Origin: Anaeramoeba flamelloides | Lineage: Eukaryota; Metamonada; Anaeramoebidae | DNA length: 64,000 bases | Direction of reading: 5' to 3' | Assembly (NCBI GenBank): GCA_027625915.1 | Contig: JANTQA010000072.1 | Coordinates: forward strand, 2,294,001-2,358,000 | Notes under the pieces: generated by a model | Databases searched by the model: none | What the model saw: only the letters and a program-made list of their open reading frames with translations | Told to the model about the DNA's origin: nothing | Shown here: in pieces, positions 9,177 to 19,606 of the stretch | How positions within the stretch are numbered: the first letter of the stretch is position 1 | Layout: each line of letters opens with the position of its first letter | Translations under genes and position numbers: made by a program

Positions 9177-10893
9177 ATAATAATTATAGAATAATATTGT
9201 CGTTTTTATGATAAAAAAAGATACCATAAAAATATATTTTAAAGTAATTTTTTTTTTAGATAAATTTTCAATAAATATTGAATTAACAGAATAATAAAAT
9301 TCATTTAATTAGGCCAAAACTAAATTTTTAATATGATTAATTTTCAAAAACATCAAAATAAGTAATAGAAAATAATTCAAAAACCCAAAAAAAAAAATGC
9401 AAAATAATTTCATGAAGTCATTTGAATTAAATGAATAAAAACCTTTACAATATAGAAAATCCTCAATAAAATTATAAAAATATATAAATTAAAAAATAAC
9501 TTTTAAATATTATTCAAAGATAATATAATAATATTTGAATCAAGAATATATATGTAGATATTGAATTCTATATTGGTAATAAATTTAAATAATATATTTG
9601 TGCAAATTGAATTAGTAAATCTAAATTAATAAAGATAATAAAAAATAGTTTTCTGATATATAGTCTCTTAGTCAATAAATTTGTCATTTTCTCTCTAAAT
9701 ATTAAAAATTAAAACCTTAAAAAATAGTAAAAATGAATCAGACTTGAACTATTGGACATATCATTTAAATTTGAAAAAAAAAATCTTTTGAAAAAATTTC
9801 CAAAAAATTTGCAATGAAAAAAAAATTTTTTTTTTTAAAATTTAATTTAAATTTATTCATTTTTTTTTATTTACAATTATTTAAAATAAAATTTCTAAAT
9901 TACTATATGAATGGTTATCAATATACAAAACATCTATACTATCCCAGATAGAAATATCTTTAACCATGAATAAATTATTTATTAATTTATTTTTGGTCAT
10001 GCTGAGGTAAGCCAATTTACAAAAAAACATCCCATTAAATTTGGATGTTTTAACCATTACAACTAAGAGGTATTTTATTTTTAAACAAACTTTCCAAAAG
10101 AAAAAAAAATATTTTTGACAAAATTTTGATTGAAAAATATTTAAATCACATAAAATAAGATCAGATTTACTAATCTTAAAAAAAATTTCAAGTTTATTAT
10201 ATATTAAAAAAAATTTCTTTCCTCGTTAATTGTTTATAGATATAATATCTTAGAATATTTTGGTTATTATTAAAATTAAAAAAATTATATACAAGGCAAT
10301 TAGTTTATTTGGGGTTATAAGTGCTATATAACATTAATACTAGATAACATAAACCTGATTTAAAATTATGCTTGGAACTCTACAATAAATTGTGATTTTT
10401 TGAACATCTCTTTATTATTTTGGAAATTAATTAATTATTTTTTGTTTTGTAGGTATTCTGTAAATGATAAACAATTATTAAGATTTCGATTAATGTGTAG
10501 TTCTAATTTAGTATTTGCTGCCTAATTAGTTTAAATAAAAGATTTTGTTTTTTTTTAAAAAATTAAATTTTGATTGAGCAAAAATTTTATGCTGGAATTT
10601 GCTTCGAATATAAAAATATTCAATATTATTGAAAATTTTATAATATTAATAAAACAATTCCTAATTGAAAGTCACGAATTAAAAAAAGATAAAGAAAAAG
10701 AAAAAGAAAACAAAACTAAAATCAAAAAAATAACCAAATTAAAGATTTTTAACTTTTTAATAATTTCCCTTGCTATAGACAGTTTTATTTAATTAGATAT
10801 CTTTAATCAAAAATTTTTTTTAAAATGAATTTTTTTATTTGAAAGTTTATTAGAATATATATGAAAATACTTCAAAAGAAGGATCAATTTTCA
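9177..10893. other. Intergenic, no confident gene
   Basis: Very A/T-rich. A plus-strand frame at 10589-10792 (MLEFASNIKIFN..., then a KEKEKENKTKIKK stretch) is weakly protein-like but no family can be assigned. It lies tail-to-tail with DCAF7. Around 10265-10440 there is faint similarity to 15170-15300. Nothing else is seen. Confidence 0.3.
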
Positions 10894-13461
10894 TTATACC
10901 CTCAAGATTTGCAATTTATTTGAAAACGCAATGGAAATCCAATGATGTTGAATTGGTGACCATTGTAATTGATTGATTTCAGATTCTGCTTGGTATCCTA
11001 AAAAGGGATCTTCGATTGGTTCTGGCATTTTTGATAAATCCCAAATTAATGCTTGCGAATCGTCACCAGCAGAGCAAATATGGCAGGAAGAGTTTGGTGC
11101 CCAGGCAAGTGCATTGACATTTGCGACATGCCCATCTAAAATTGACACAGGTATCGATGGCCTCCTTGTATCGAGAATAACAATTTGTTCACTGTCAATC
11201 GAAAATGTTGCCAAGTAATTTTGATCTTGTTTATTCCAACCCAATCTAAGAAGGGATACAAGATTTGGACTTTCATACATAATCGTAGAATGCTCTAAAT
11301 TTCTATAATTGAAATTATTTTTAATGTGTATAAGAATTTTCATAATCATAACCATAAATTATATATAATGTTGTTAAGAAAAGATTTATATTTTTATTTT
11401 TTTAAAAAAAGCAATTAAAGAAATTAAAACGCCCCCATTTTCCGTTTAAATGTGGGTATTTGGGAAGATTGTAATAATACTACCAGTTGTTGTAAATAAA
11501 TTTTTGAAATTCTGGATTTAATTCAAATATAATTTTGTCGGAAATTTTAATTTTTAAGGTACAAAAGAACAAAATAAATAAAATATAAAAATAAATTAAA
11601 GAAGAAATAAAAACTCCCCATAATAGGATATTATTTGGCATATTTACAACATAGAAAAAGCAACAATTGTTCTTTTTTTTTTTTTTTTTTTTTTTTTATT
11701 GAGGAGAGGTGATTCGGCAAAATTACCTCCTGTTTCCCGTTGGGTTTTCTTGAGTTTTCTGTTTATTCTGAAAATCAATCGACTTTCCTCATAAAACGGT
11801 AAACCTCAAAAAAACCTAGAACACTTCACAAATAAACAGAAAACTCAAAAAAACCTAACGAATATCAAATAAAGTTTCCAAAAAAACAAAAAACCTAAAG
11901 AAAACTGCCGTTTGGTTTTATTTGATTTTATAATTATTTAGAAAATGTCTGAATTTTTTTTAATTATTTTGTAAATATAAAAAAAGGCACTTTATGGTAA
12001 TATATGACACTTGACGACACTGCACAGAACTATTTCACAATAATTAAAAATCAAATAAATATTCTTATTTGAAACTCAAAAATATTTCAGTTATCCGTCA
12101 AGTTCAACAATTCTAAAAATCACGAAATTTACTAATTGCTTAAATAAATATTACTATGTAATCAATAAAAATTCAAATAAATTTTGTCCTTTATGTTTAA
12201 AATATGAACAAAAAGAAATAATAGAAAATATTGATCATTTTTTATGAGTTTGTCCTTTCTATGAAAAAGATAGACTAATATTTCATAACAAACTGAAACT
12301 AATAAATCTTAATGAATTTAATTTTAAATCAAGACAGTTTGAAACTATTTTCATTAAATAATAATCGTGAAATCTCTGATTGTAAGCTTAATTTTCTGAA
12401 AGGGAATTTAGGCCTAAGGGTAACTAGAGTGTAATTTACACTTCTTCAATAATAAAAAAAATAAAAATAAAAAAAAAAATCCAAATTTTTGTATGATCGA
12501 AATTCTGAAAATTAATTAAAAAAAATGAAGAAAATTGATGAATTTACCTCAAATCAAACATTCTTACAGAACCATCTGCACCTACCGAAGCAAATTCACT
12601 TTCACCTCTTCTAAAGGCAATATCATAAACTTCTTTATCATGAGCAATGATTTGTGTGATTGATGTTTCTTTCTCAAGATCCCACATTGTGCAAGTTGTG
12701 TCAATTGAAGATGTTCCAATCATATTTTTGTTTGTTTCGTTCCAGTCAAAAGATGTCAGTGGTGCACAATACATTGAGTTTTTATTCTAATTGAATCAAA
12801 AAAACAAACAAAAGTTGAGTGAAAGGAAAAAAATACCACAAAATAAAAAGACAAAAAAAAATATGGGTTTTGGTTATTGAATAGAATTATTGCGTTTAAA
12901 TGATAGTGTCATTTGATTTTTGAGTTTGTGTAAAGAAGAGTAAAAGAAGGAAGTTTTTAGAAAATTGATAGTTACTGTTTGTTGTTGTATATTTTTTGTG
13001 TTTTTTTTATTTCAAAAGAAGAACAAAAAAATAAAACACAAGAAAAATTCAATTAACAAAAAAATTTAATGTCATACTTTAAGGATACACTTGAGCTCAA
13101 TTTCATTATTTTCCAATCCCCAAATTCTGAGGTAGTCGCCAGTGGTAGCAATGAGCTCTTTGTCTTGAACCTTTTCATCTGGTGAAAACAGAATCTTTGT
13201 AGCGGGATAATTATGATCAAACTGCGCTACGACATCAAACTCTTGTGTTGTTTCATTTAATTCGATCACCTGGACCTGGTTTTTATATTCTTCAACAAAC
13301 GAACAAATACCAAGTCTAAATGGGTTTCTCGACCAGCCTAATCCGTAAATGGTCCACGGTGCTGTATATGTATAAATATCTTGTTTTTTGGAGTTTTCTT
13401 GTTCAATTTGTTCTTCTTGAATTTCTTCTTTTATCTCTTCTTTTTCTTGTTCAAAACTCAT
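10894..13461 (-). CDS. DCAF7: DCAF7/WDR68 (TTG1-type) WD40 protein, three exons
   Basis: Exons 13461-13078, 12786-12548 and 11302-10894 join in frame to 343 residues, against 342 in human DCAF7. Splice sites are GT-AG: GTATGA..TTAG and GTAAAT..ATAG. Matches to the family are strong: [15 protein letters not shown] and [15 protein letters not shown] in exon 1; [40 protein letters not shown] and [15 protein letters not shown] in exon 2; [46 protein letters not shown] and [16 protein letters not shown] in exon 3. The family is a WD40 scaffold that binds DYRK kinases and CUL4-DDB1 in animals, and MYB-bHLH factors in plants. The N-terminus carries an extra Glu/Lys-rich ~25 residues. Intron 2 (1245 bp) contains repeat and LINE debris. 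Confidence 0.97.
11735..12040. repeat. Fold-back repeat module, copy 2 (inside DCAF7 intron 2)
   Basis: Inverted AACCTAGAACACTTCACAAA / TTTTCTTGAG-type modules ending in a GACACTTGACGACACTGCAC block. It is the same family as copies near 4325, 22085, 28430 and 33370. It is preceded by a long T run (11672-11698). Confidence 0.7.
12060..12480 (+). mobile_element. Truncated LINE 3' end (inside DCAF7 intron 2, antisense to it)
   Basis: The forward frame from ~12165 reads [20 protein letters not shown], then HFL, a stop, and [12 protein letters not shown]. This is the C-x2-C...H-x4-C cluster found at the C-terminus of many non-LTR retrotransposon reverse-transcriptase proteins. It is followed by a 3' UTR (CGTGAAATCTCTGATT..., GAGTGTAATTTACACTTC) and an AATAAAAA-type tail near 12455-12480. 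The 3' UTR matches those at 32190-32760 and 62390-62965. It is 5' truncated and carries a stop, so it is inactive. Confidence 0.7.
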
Positions 13462-13758
13462 TTGAAAAGATATTTCAATTGTGGGTTCTTAAAAAGGTAT
13501 TTACAAATTGGTTGATGTTTTTTTTAAGATGTTTTTTACAAAAAATGAATTAGGTGCTTTTTCAAAAAATGAGTTGGATAAATAGTCATAAATAGATAAA
13601 GATTTTTTGTTCAATTTCCAATTTTGAATTCATGTATAACTCCAACTTTTAAAACAGTTCTTGACAAAGAATATTCGAAAGATCAACTAATTTTACAAAT
13701 TTTCTTAACATTAAAATCATTTAAATTCTTGATTCAAAGCTTTCGGTAAAACAATTTG

Positions 13759-14410
13759 TTAAGGGACTAGTCTCTAGTATTTTTTTTTGACTAAATTTTT
13801 AAATAAAGATTCCTTATCTACAAATATGTTTAATATGAAAACAAAACAGTGGTCTTCAAATCTAAGTAATTGGCAAAAAAATTTTCTCAAATCGATCCAA
13901 TATAGAGCAGTGAAAAAAATACCGGACAAGATTTTTAATTGTGAATATTAGTAAAATTATTATGTAATTTCAGCTATTTACAATCAAATTCCTTTTTTTA
14001 AGAATCGAACTTTTTCAATTATAACCCCCCCACTTATTAGAATGATGATTGATGAAATCACACTTGTTCAAAACACCATTCAATCAATCAAAAAACAAGA
14101 AGAAAAATTATCAGAGTCCAAACTCTAGTAAACCTCAATAAAACTGGATTATTTTTCAAAAAAAGTTGATCAACATTAGGCTATCAAACAATTACTCAAG
14201 TATTCTAGAGAAACCTTTCTTTGACGAACTTTGGGTAGGTTTATTACTAATCTCATAAAAAAATTGGTTATTTATAATAAGGATTTCATTGAAATTAGAC
14301 AAAAATTTTACTAATATTCACAATTAAAAATTTTGTACGGTATTTTTTTCTTGTCCTGCATTTTTTTCCCTACTTTAGGTTTAAAAATTTAATAGAGATT
14401 AGTCCCTTAA
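13759..14410. mobile_element. Non-autonomous TTAAGGGACTA element (652 bp) carrying a nested MITE
   Basis: Ends TTAAGGGACTAGTCTCTA and TAGAGATTAGTCCCTTAA, i.e. inverted repeats bounded by TTAA (or TA) on both sides. The first ~150 bp match the left part of the transposase-bearing relic at 8021, so it is probably a deletion derivative of that family. Its centre is replaced by another element at about 13907-14373. Confidence 0.75.
13907..14373. mobile_element. MITE nested in the TTAAGGG element
   Basis: Long inverted termini: CAGTGAAAAAAATACCGG... with TTTTTAATTGTGAATATTAG on the left, mirrored on the right by CTAATATTCACAATTAAAAA and CCTGCATTTTTTTCCCTACT. The terminal layout (a G-A5-type motif doubled, then TTTTTAATTG-GAA-ATTAG) resembles the 448-bp MITE family, so it may be a distant subfamily. 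Edges are good to about 10 bp. Confidence 0.65.
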
Positions 14411-17039
14411 AGGAAAAATTTAATTAAATATTTTTAAGTATTTATTTGAATTTATCAGTTAATCGGATTTGTCACTTTAAAAGATTTCAAAAAACAACCA
14501 AGAGATGAAAAAGAAGTTATTATTCTTTTTTCACTTGATTTATTATAACAATTTGTAATTTTAAGTGTTATCTCTTCTTTTATGTAAAATTACATGTTTT
14601 AAGGAGGTATTTCCAAATGAGTTTTGTGTGTACAATTTCTATATAGTCCTGTTCTTTTGGTTAAGATGATTACAATCTTGTGTCCAAATATTAAAAGTTA
14701 TTATTTAAATAAAAAATGGATATTATTTTGTTTTTTTGTTTGGTTATATTGAGAATATTTTATAACTAAAAAATTTGGAATTAAACTAGATTCTAAAATT
14801 TTGGACACAGTTTAAATAGTGGAAATAACATCATTACTGCACTTTAAATTCAAATTGGAAAGAAATTTGATTTTACAAACATTTTCATTTTTTGTCTTTT
14901 TTGTTTTGTTTTCATTTCCTTTTTTGCAGTTATGTAATTTATTTCATTAGATCTCGAAATTTTTTTCCAATAGGTGATAGAAGGTTAGTGTTGAGTTTGT
15001 TAAATTGGAAAATCACATACAATTGGTAGATGGTATCTTAACATTTGATCGATCAACAATTGTTGGTGAGATTTCAACAAATTTACCAATACCATTTTTT
15101 GTTCAGCTCGTTTCATAATTTTGGACACACCTGTTTTTATTTTTGAGTTTTATATTTTTTTCTTTTATTTGGTTTAGAATGATTACGTATTAAAACATTA
15201 ATACTTGGTAACTTAAATGTGGTTTTATATTAGGTTTGGGAAAATATAATAAATTGTGTTTTTTTTTTGCATATTTTTGATTTTGGGTGTGTCAAAAATT
15301 TTTGGAACGGGGTTTCGTAATAATATTGTATTTTGGAGAAATTATTCAATGTTACTAATTTATTAGTTCTTTTGATACTGAGATGTAATTTTTATGAAAA
15401 ACATATTGGATACATTTCTACTTTGATATAGAATCTTTTTCTCTCAAAGTGTGTTGGTTATATTGAAATAATAGAACCGATTTCATGTTTTTAATTCAGT
15501 CTTGCTCTCAAAATAATTTTTCAATTTTCAGTATCAGGATCATTTTTTCAAATTTAGAAAAATTATTTTTTTTTCTTTTTAATTTATTTTTTTTTTACTT
15601 TTCTTTTTGATTTTTTTTTTTAGAAAAATCAATTTTCGAAAAAAATATATTTGTAGAAAACTCCAAATTAATATTATGAAAATTGTGAATTTGTGTTTTA
15701 TTTTAAAATGAATATATTAATTATTAAAAAATCTTATTGTTAAAAATTTTAATTCTTTTAAATAAATTGAGAATTTTGTAGGAGACGTTCCATTGGAAGG
15801 TGCCCAAAAATTATTTTATAACTTTTTTTTTGATTTTGAAATCTAAGGTTTGTTCAGGCTTTTCCTTTATGGTTCTCGGCTCTAATAAAAAGTTTATTAT
15901 TCCTCGTATTTCTAAACAATCTAAGTTTGGTTGATTCTTAAACAAGTGTGAAAACTCTATTTTTTACACATTTCATATTTTTACAGAGGTTTAATTATGG
16001 TCAAGGCAATTAAAGAACTAAAATATTATTTTCATACTGGATATTAAGATATTTTTTTTCTACACAATTCATTATTACAAGACCTTATTTGACAACATTT
16101 AGAAGCTTAATAATCTTTTATTATGATTAGTTAAGATTAATTAACATTTAAACTCATTCACTTTTCCCCTTTATTTTGGTTTTATTGTTTTTTTGGAGAA
16201 AAAAAAAAGCTGTTTTACAAAATCAAAATAAAAAAAAATTGTTTCATTGTGGAATATAATTCCTATAAGACTGAAATTAAGTAATAAGTTCTTTCTTCTT
16301 TTAAATTAAGTTTAAGAATATTGATATTACTTTTTTATTACACGTACTCATTTTTAAATAATATTTATTTTACTTCAACACAGTATGAGAAAATCAATGA
16401 AGTGAGATTAATGATAATATCGATCCTCAATATCTACATACATGATTTACTTTAAAGAATCTAATAAATATATTTTTCTTTATGAGTATTTAATAAAAGG
16501 TTTTTATATATATATGATGGATCAAAAGGTTTATTGTGAACAGTATTAAATTGTAAAAAAATAAAAAAAAAGCCAAAATTAAAGGATTATTACTTTATTG
16601 TTTCCAAATCATATAAATAAAATTAATGAATTCTACCATTTTTTTTAATTTTATTTTTAATTTATTATTGAGACCGAGAATAACAATTTTTGGGATGTAG
16701 TAATGGAAATAAGAAAATTTGAAAATTAAATGAGTATTTTCTAAGAAATTCTTTGGTTGGTGTGGTTACAATAACTTAATAATAGGGTACTTGTTTGTTA
16801 TATGTTACAAAAATTGTTGTATCTGTTGTAATTAATTTTCACTGGTGATGAATTGTTGAATTGAATGAAAAGAATAATAATTAAATATGCGTGTATCACA
16901 TTTGAAGATTTTTGGGAAGCTGGATATATTCAAAATATAATTATTAAAATATATTTTTAATTACTAAATAAATGGAAGTGCGAAGTTATCCTTTTAAAAG
17001 ATACTTAGACAGATAACTAAAAATTAATAATTGAAAAAA
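14411..17039. other. Intergenic, with possible old element fragments
   Basis: No gene seen. GTGTCCAAA (14688) and TTTTGGACAC (14812) lie in inverted orientation, and ATTTTGGACAC recurs at ~15118 with a GTGTGTCAAAAATTT near 15286, which suggests one or two decayed elements. The block 15000-15120 resembles 53230-53390 (both contain TTTGATCGATCAA). A coding-like patch was looked for at 15770-15960 and not found. Confidence 0.3.
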
Positions 17040-18120
17040 AATAAATGATTGATCAAGAAAACAAAATAAAAAAAATCATTTATTTCTTGTCCTAATCTTT
17101 ATAGTTAATATAAGTAATTTCCTTTTACTTGGTTTTATTTTTATTTCTTTTGGGAAAACCATTTGATTCCCCAAATTATAGGGAAGTAGAGTATTTATAA
17201 TTACTTTTTATTTCTAATGAAATTTCTAAAATGGATTTATAATTCATTTTTTCTCTAATTAAGCTAATTCTAGTTTGAGATTCCGAAAATCGGATTTTTT
17301 TTAATTTCTTCTTTAGAATCAAGATTTATTGGATATATTCGTTTGATTTTAAAATTATTTGTTTTCCATTAAATTGTAAACTAAAATAATTCTACATTCT
17401 GATTGAATTTTTTTCTAAAATTTTCTTTTATTTAGGGTTGAACTTTTACGTAACTGTTTTTTGATTCATAGAATTTAACCCCTTTATTTTAATCTTCGAA
17501 ATAGTATCCTCTATTTTGGTATTGCTTAATAAAAATATTTGTAATTAGAAATTTGAAAGTAAATTTCTAAAAAAATGTTTGGGTAAAAAACAATAAATAG
17601 TAATAGGGTGAGAAATTCAAGGTAATAACTTGTTTGGATTCATCCAAATTAAGAAGAGAAAGAAATCAAATCTACAAAAATAGACTTTGGTCGAATTTTT
17701 TTTTTTTCCTCATTCTTGATTTCAGCAAATTTATATGATGTGGTGATCTTTCGTTATTGGCCTTGAAAAGAAAAATACTATTCAAAATACATAATTTCAC
17801 TGGGTCTGTTCAAATGATTTGATTAATTTCAACACTTCACTATAATAAATTTCTTGATCTAAAAACTTAATTTAATAAAACCAAAAATTTAATCTAAAAA
17901 AAATGTTCAAAAAATATTAAAATTAAAGTTTCAACTGTGAATTACTTTGGTTTTCTCTTTCTTTTTACAAACAGAGTAGTGAATAGTATTTCGGTTTTAA
18001 ATTTTCAATGTCTGGTTACACTCAAAAAATCTTTTCTGATAAGTTTCTCAGAATTCAAATATTTTAAATTGGCTCAAATCCATTATTTCCTTGAATTTAT
18101 TTTAACACAAATTTGTTAAA
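17040..18120 (+). repeat. Dispersed repeat R1, copy in forward orientation
   Basis: Collinear with 39320-40510 over about 1.1 kb. Shared landmarks include TTTATTTCTTGTC, AATAAATAGTAATAGGGTGAG, the AAATTAAGAAGAGAAAGAA block, TTTTCCTCATTCTTGATTTC and a CTTTTCTGATAAGTTT end. Reverse copies lie at 34290-35540 and 48900-50480. No coding capacity or obvious terminal repeats. Confidence 0.7.
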
Positions 18121-18425
18121 TTAATTACTGGTATTTAGATTTTAAATGAGAAAAATTTACTAAGGGTATTTGTTTTTCAATGCTTCAGAAACTTTCATTT
18201 AGGATTTAGATTTCTCACAAATGTAGAACAAAATACTGAATAAAATAATCAACAAAGATCCACAATATTTCCAATTTCAATCTATTTTCCTTTGAAATTT
18301 ATTTTTCAAAAAGGAAAATGAAAACGAAGACGAAGTGAAGATTATTATGATTTATTATTCCAATATTATTATTAATAAATATATTTATTAATTAAAAAAT
18401 TTTTCCTATCAGGCTTTCAGATCTG

Positions 18426-18671
18426 TTAAGGTTGACAATCCCTGAAACTGGAAAAAAGAGTATCTTGTATTGGGGGTGGCAACTTGTTATTTTGGTTCGT
18501 AGCTGATCGATCCACAACTAAGTTTGGATCGTATAGGTGGTTTAAAAAGGCTATTTTTGTCATTTTATTTTTTGTTTTTTCCGAAATCCAACTTGATGAG
18601 TTTAAGATTAATTGATTGGAAGGTATTGAATTGAAAGTGTTAATTTTTGGGTTGTCAATTGAAATTATCAT
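18426..18671 (-). CDS. Hypothetical short protein in left arm of the inverted repeat
   Basis: 81-residue frame, or 45 residues if the inner ATG (MTKIAFLNHLYDPNLVVDRS...) is used. The inner start is the part shared with the mirrored copy at 18851. Ends ...FRDCQP. No family recognised, and no signal peptide or membrane segment. It may be a duplicated fragment of a gene elsewhere and not expressed on its own. Confidence 0.35.
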   Translation of the reverse strand: MIISIDNPKINTFNSIPSNQLILNSSSWISEKTKNKMTKIAFLNHLYDPNLVVDRSATNQNNKLPPPIQDTLFSSFRDCQP

Positions 18672-18987
18672 TTTCCTTTTACAGAATTAGGATTAAATAA
18701 AAAAAATTTTTTTTACAAGCATCAAATAATACAAAGCGTAAATAAAAATTTCAACACACAAAACAAAAAGCTCAATTACTAATTAAATATCTTCCAATTA
18801 ATTAGTCTTGGACTCATCAATTCTGGATTTTAGAAAAAACAAATAATAAAATGACAAAAATAGCCTTTTTAAACCACCTATACGATCCAAACTTAGTTGT
18901 GGATCGATCAGCTACGAACCAAAATAACAAGTTGCCACCCCCAATACAAGATAATCTTTTTTCCAGTTTCAGGGATTGTAAACCTTA
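18427..18987. repeat. Long inverted repeat: two ~197-bp arms, 166-bp spacer
   Basis: The left arm (18427-18623) is the reverse complement of the right arm (18790-18987) with only a handful of mismatches. The ~140 bp ORF-bearing part differs at two positions. Unlike the MITEs here, the arms are not A/T simple sequence and they carry a short open frame each. The two frames point away from each other. Confidence 0.9.
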
Positions 18988-18988
18988 A
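18851..18988 (+). CDS. Hypothetical 45-residue protein, mirrored copy
   Basis: Frame MTKIAFLNHLYDPNLVVDRS...FRDCKP, identical to the inner part of the left-arm frame except for Thr/Asn and Gln/Lys changes near the C-terminus. Upstream in-frame sequence is not open, so the ATG is the only sensible start. Function unknown; possibly a gene fragment carried in a fold-back. Confidence 0.35.
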   Translation: MTKIAFLNHLYDPNLVVDRSATNQNNKLPPPIQDNLFSSFRDCKP

Positions 18989-19606
18989 ATTCTTTAATTC
19001 TAATTTTTGTTGATCAAATCTTTTTTAAAAAAAAGATTTTCTTTGGTTACTTTTTACTTTTCCGAGATAAAAGAAACACAAAAATCGGAATAAATTCCCC
19101 GTTAAAGAATTCTATTTCTCAAATAATTCCCAAACCCAAATATACAGCAAATATAAAAAATTTATTAAATACAATGAAAAAGTTTTTGTTTTCCATCGAA
19201 TTTCCTTTTTTTTTCTATTAAAGAGCTATTTAAATGAAAGAAGAAATTTCCACAGAGCTTTCAGACTTAATGTTATGTGGTCTAAAATAAAATATTAAAT
19301 ATTCCAATTTTTTGGATTGATCAAATTTGAAACAGAATGACAAATATTTTCTTTCAAGGTATTTCAAAGAGCTTTTTTTGATAAGTAAAATCTTAAAAAA
19401 AAAACATTATTTATTTTATCAAAAAACTTTGATATAATTGATAATTTGAATAGTTTTGAGATTATTAAATTACAAACCAAAGATTAAAAAAAGTTTTGTG
19501 AAAGAGGAAACAAAACTTTTTGAATTTCATTTTTTTTTACTTTTAACCAAAAAACCAAAAGCCAATCACAAATTTTTAATAAAACAACTTTCAATTTACA
19601 ATTAAT
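18989..19606. other. Upstream region of the Lys-rich gene
   Basis: A/T-rich intergenic DNA with poly-A and poly-T tracts. It presumably contains the promoter and 5' UTR of the gene starting at 19607. No motif recognised. Confidence 0.3.

Noticed and set aside
10589-10792. Plus-strand frame (MLEFASNIKIFN...) faintly like the last part of a small GTPase
   Set aside because: Resemblance to ETSAK-type sequence is too weak, no upstream exons with P-loop or DTAGQ were found, and it has no C-terminal Cys.
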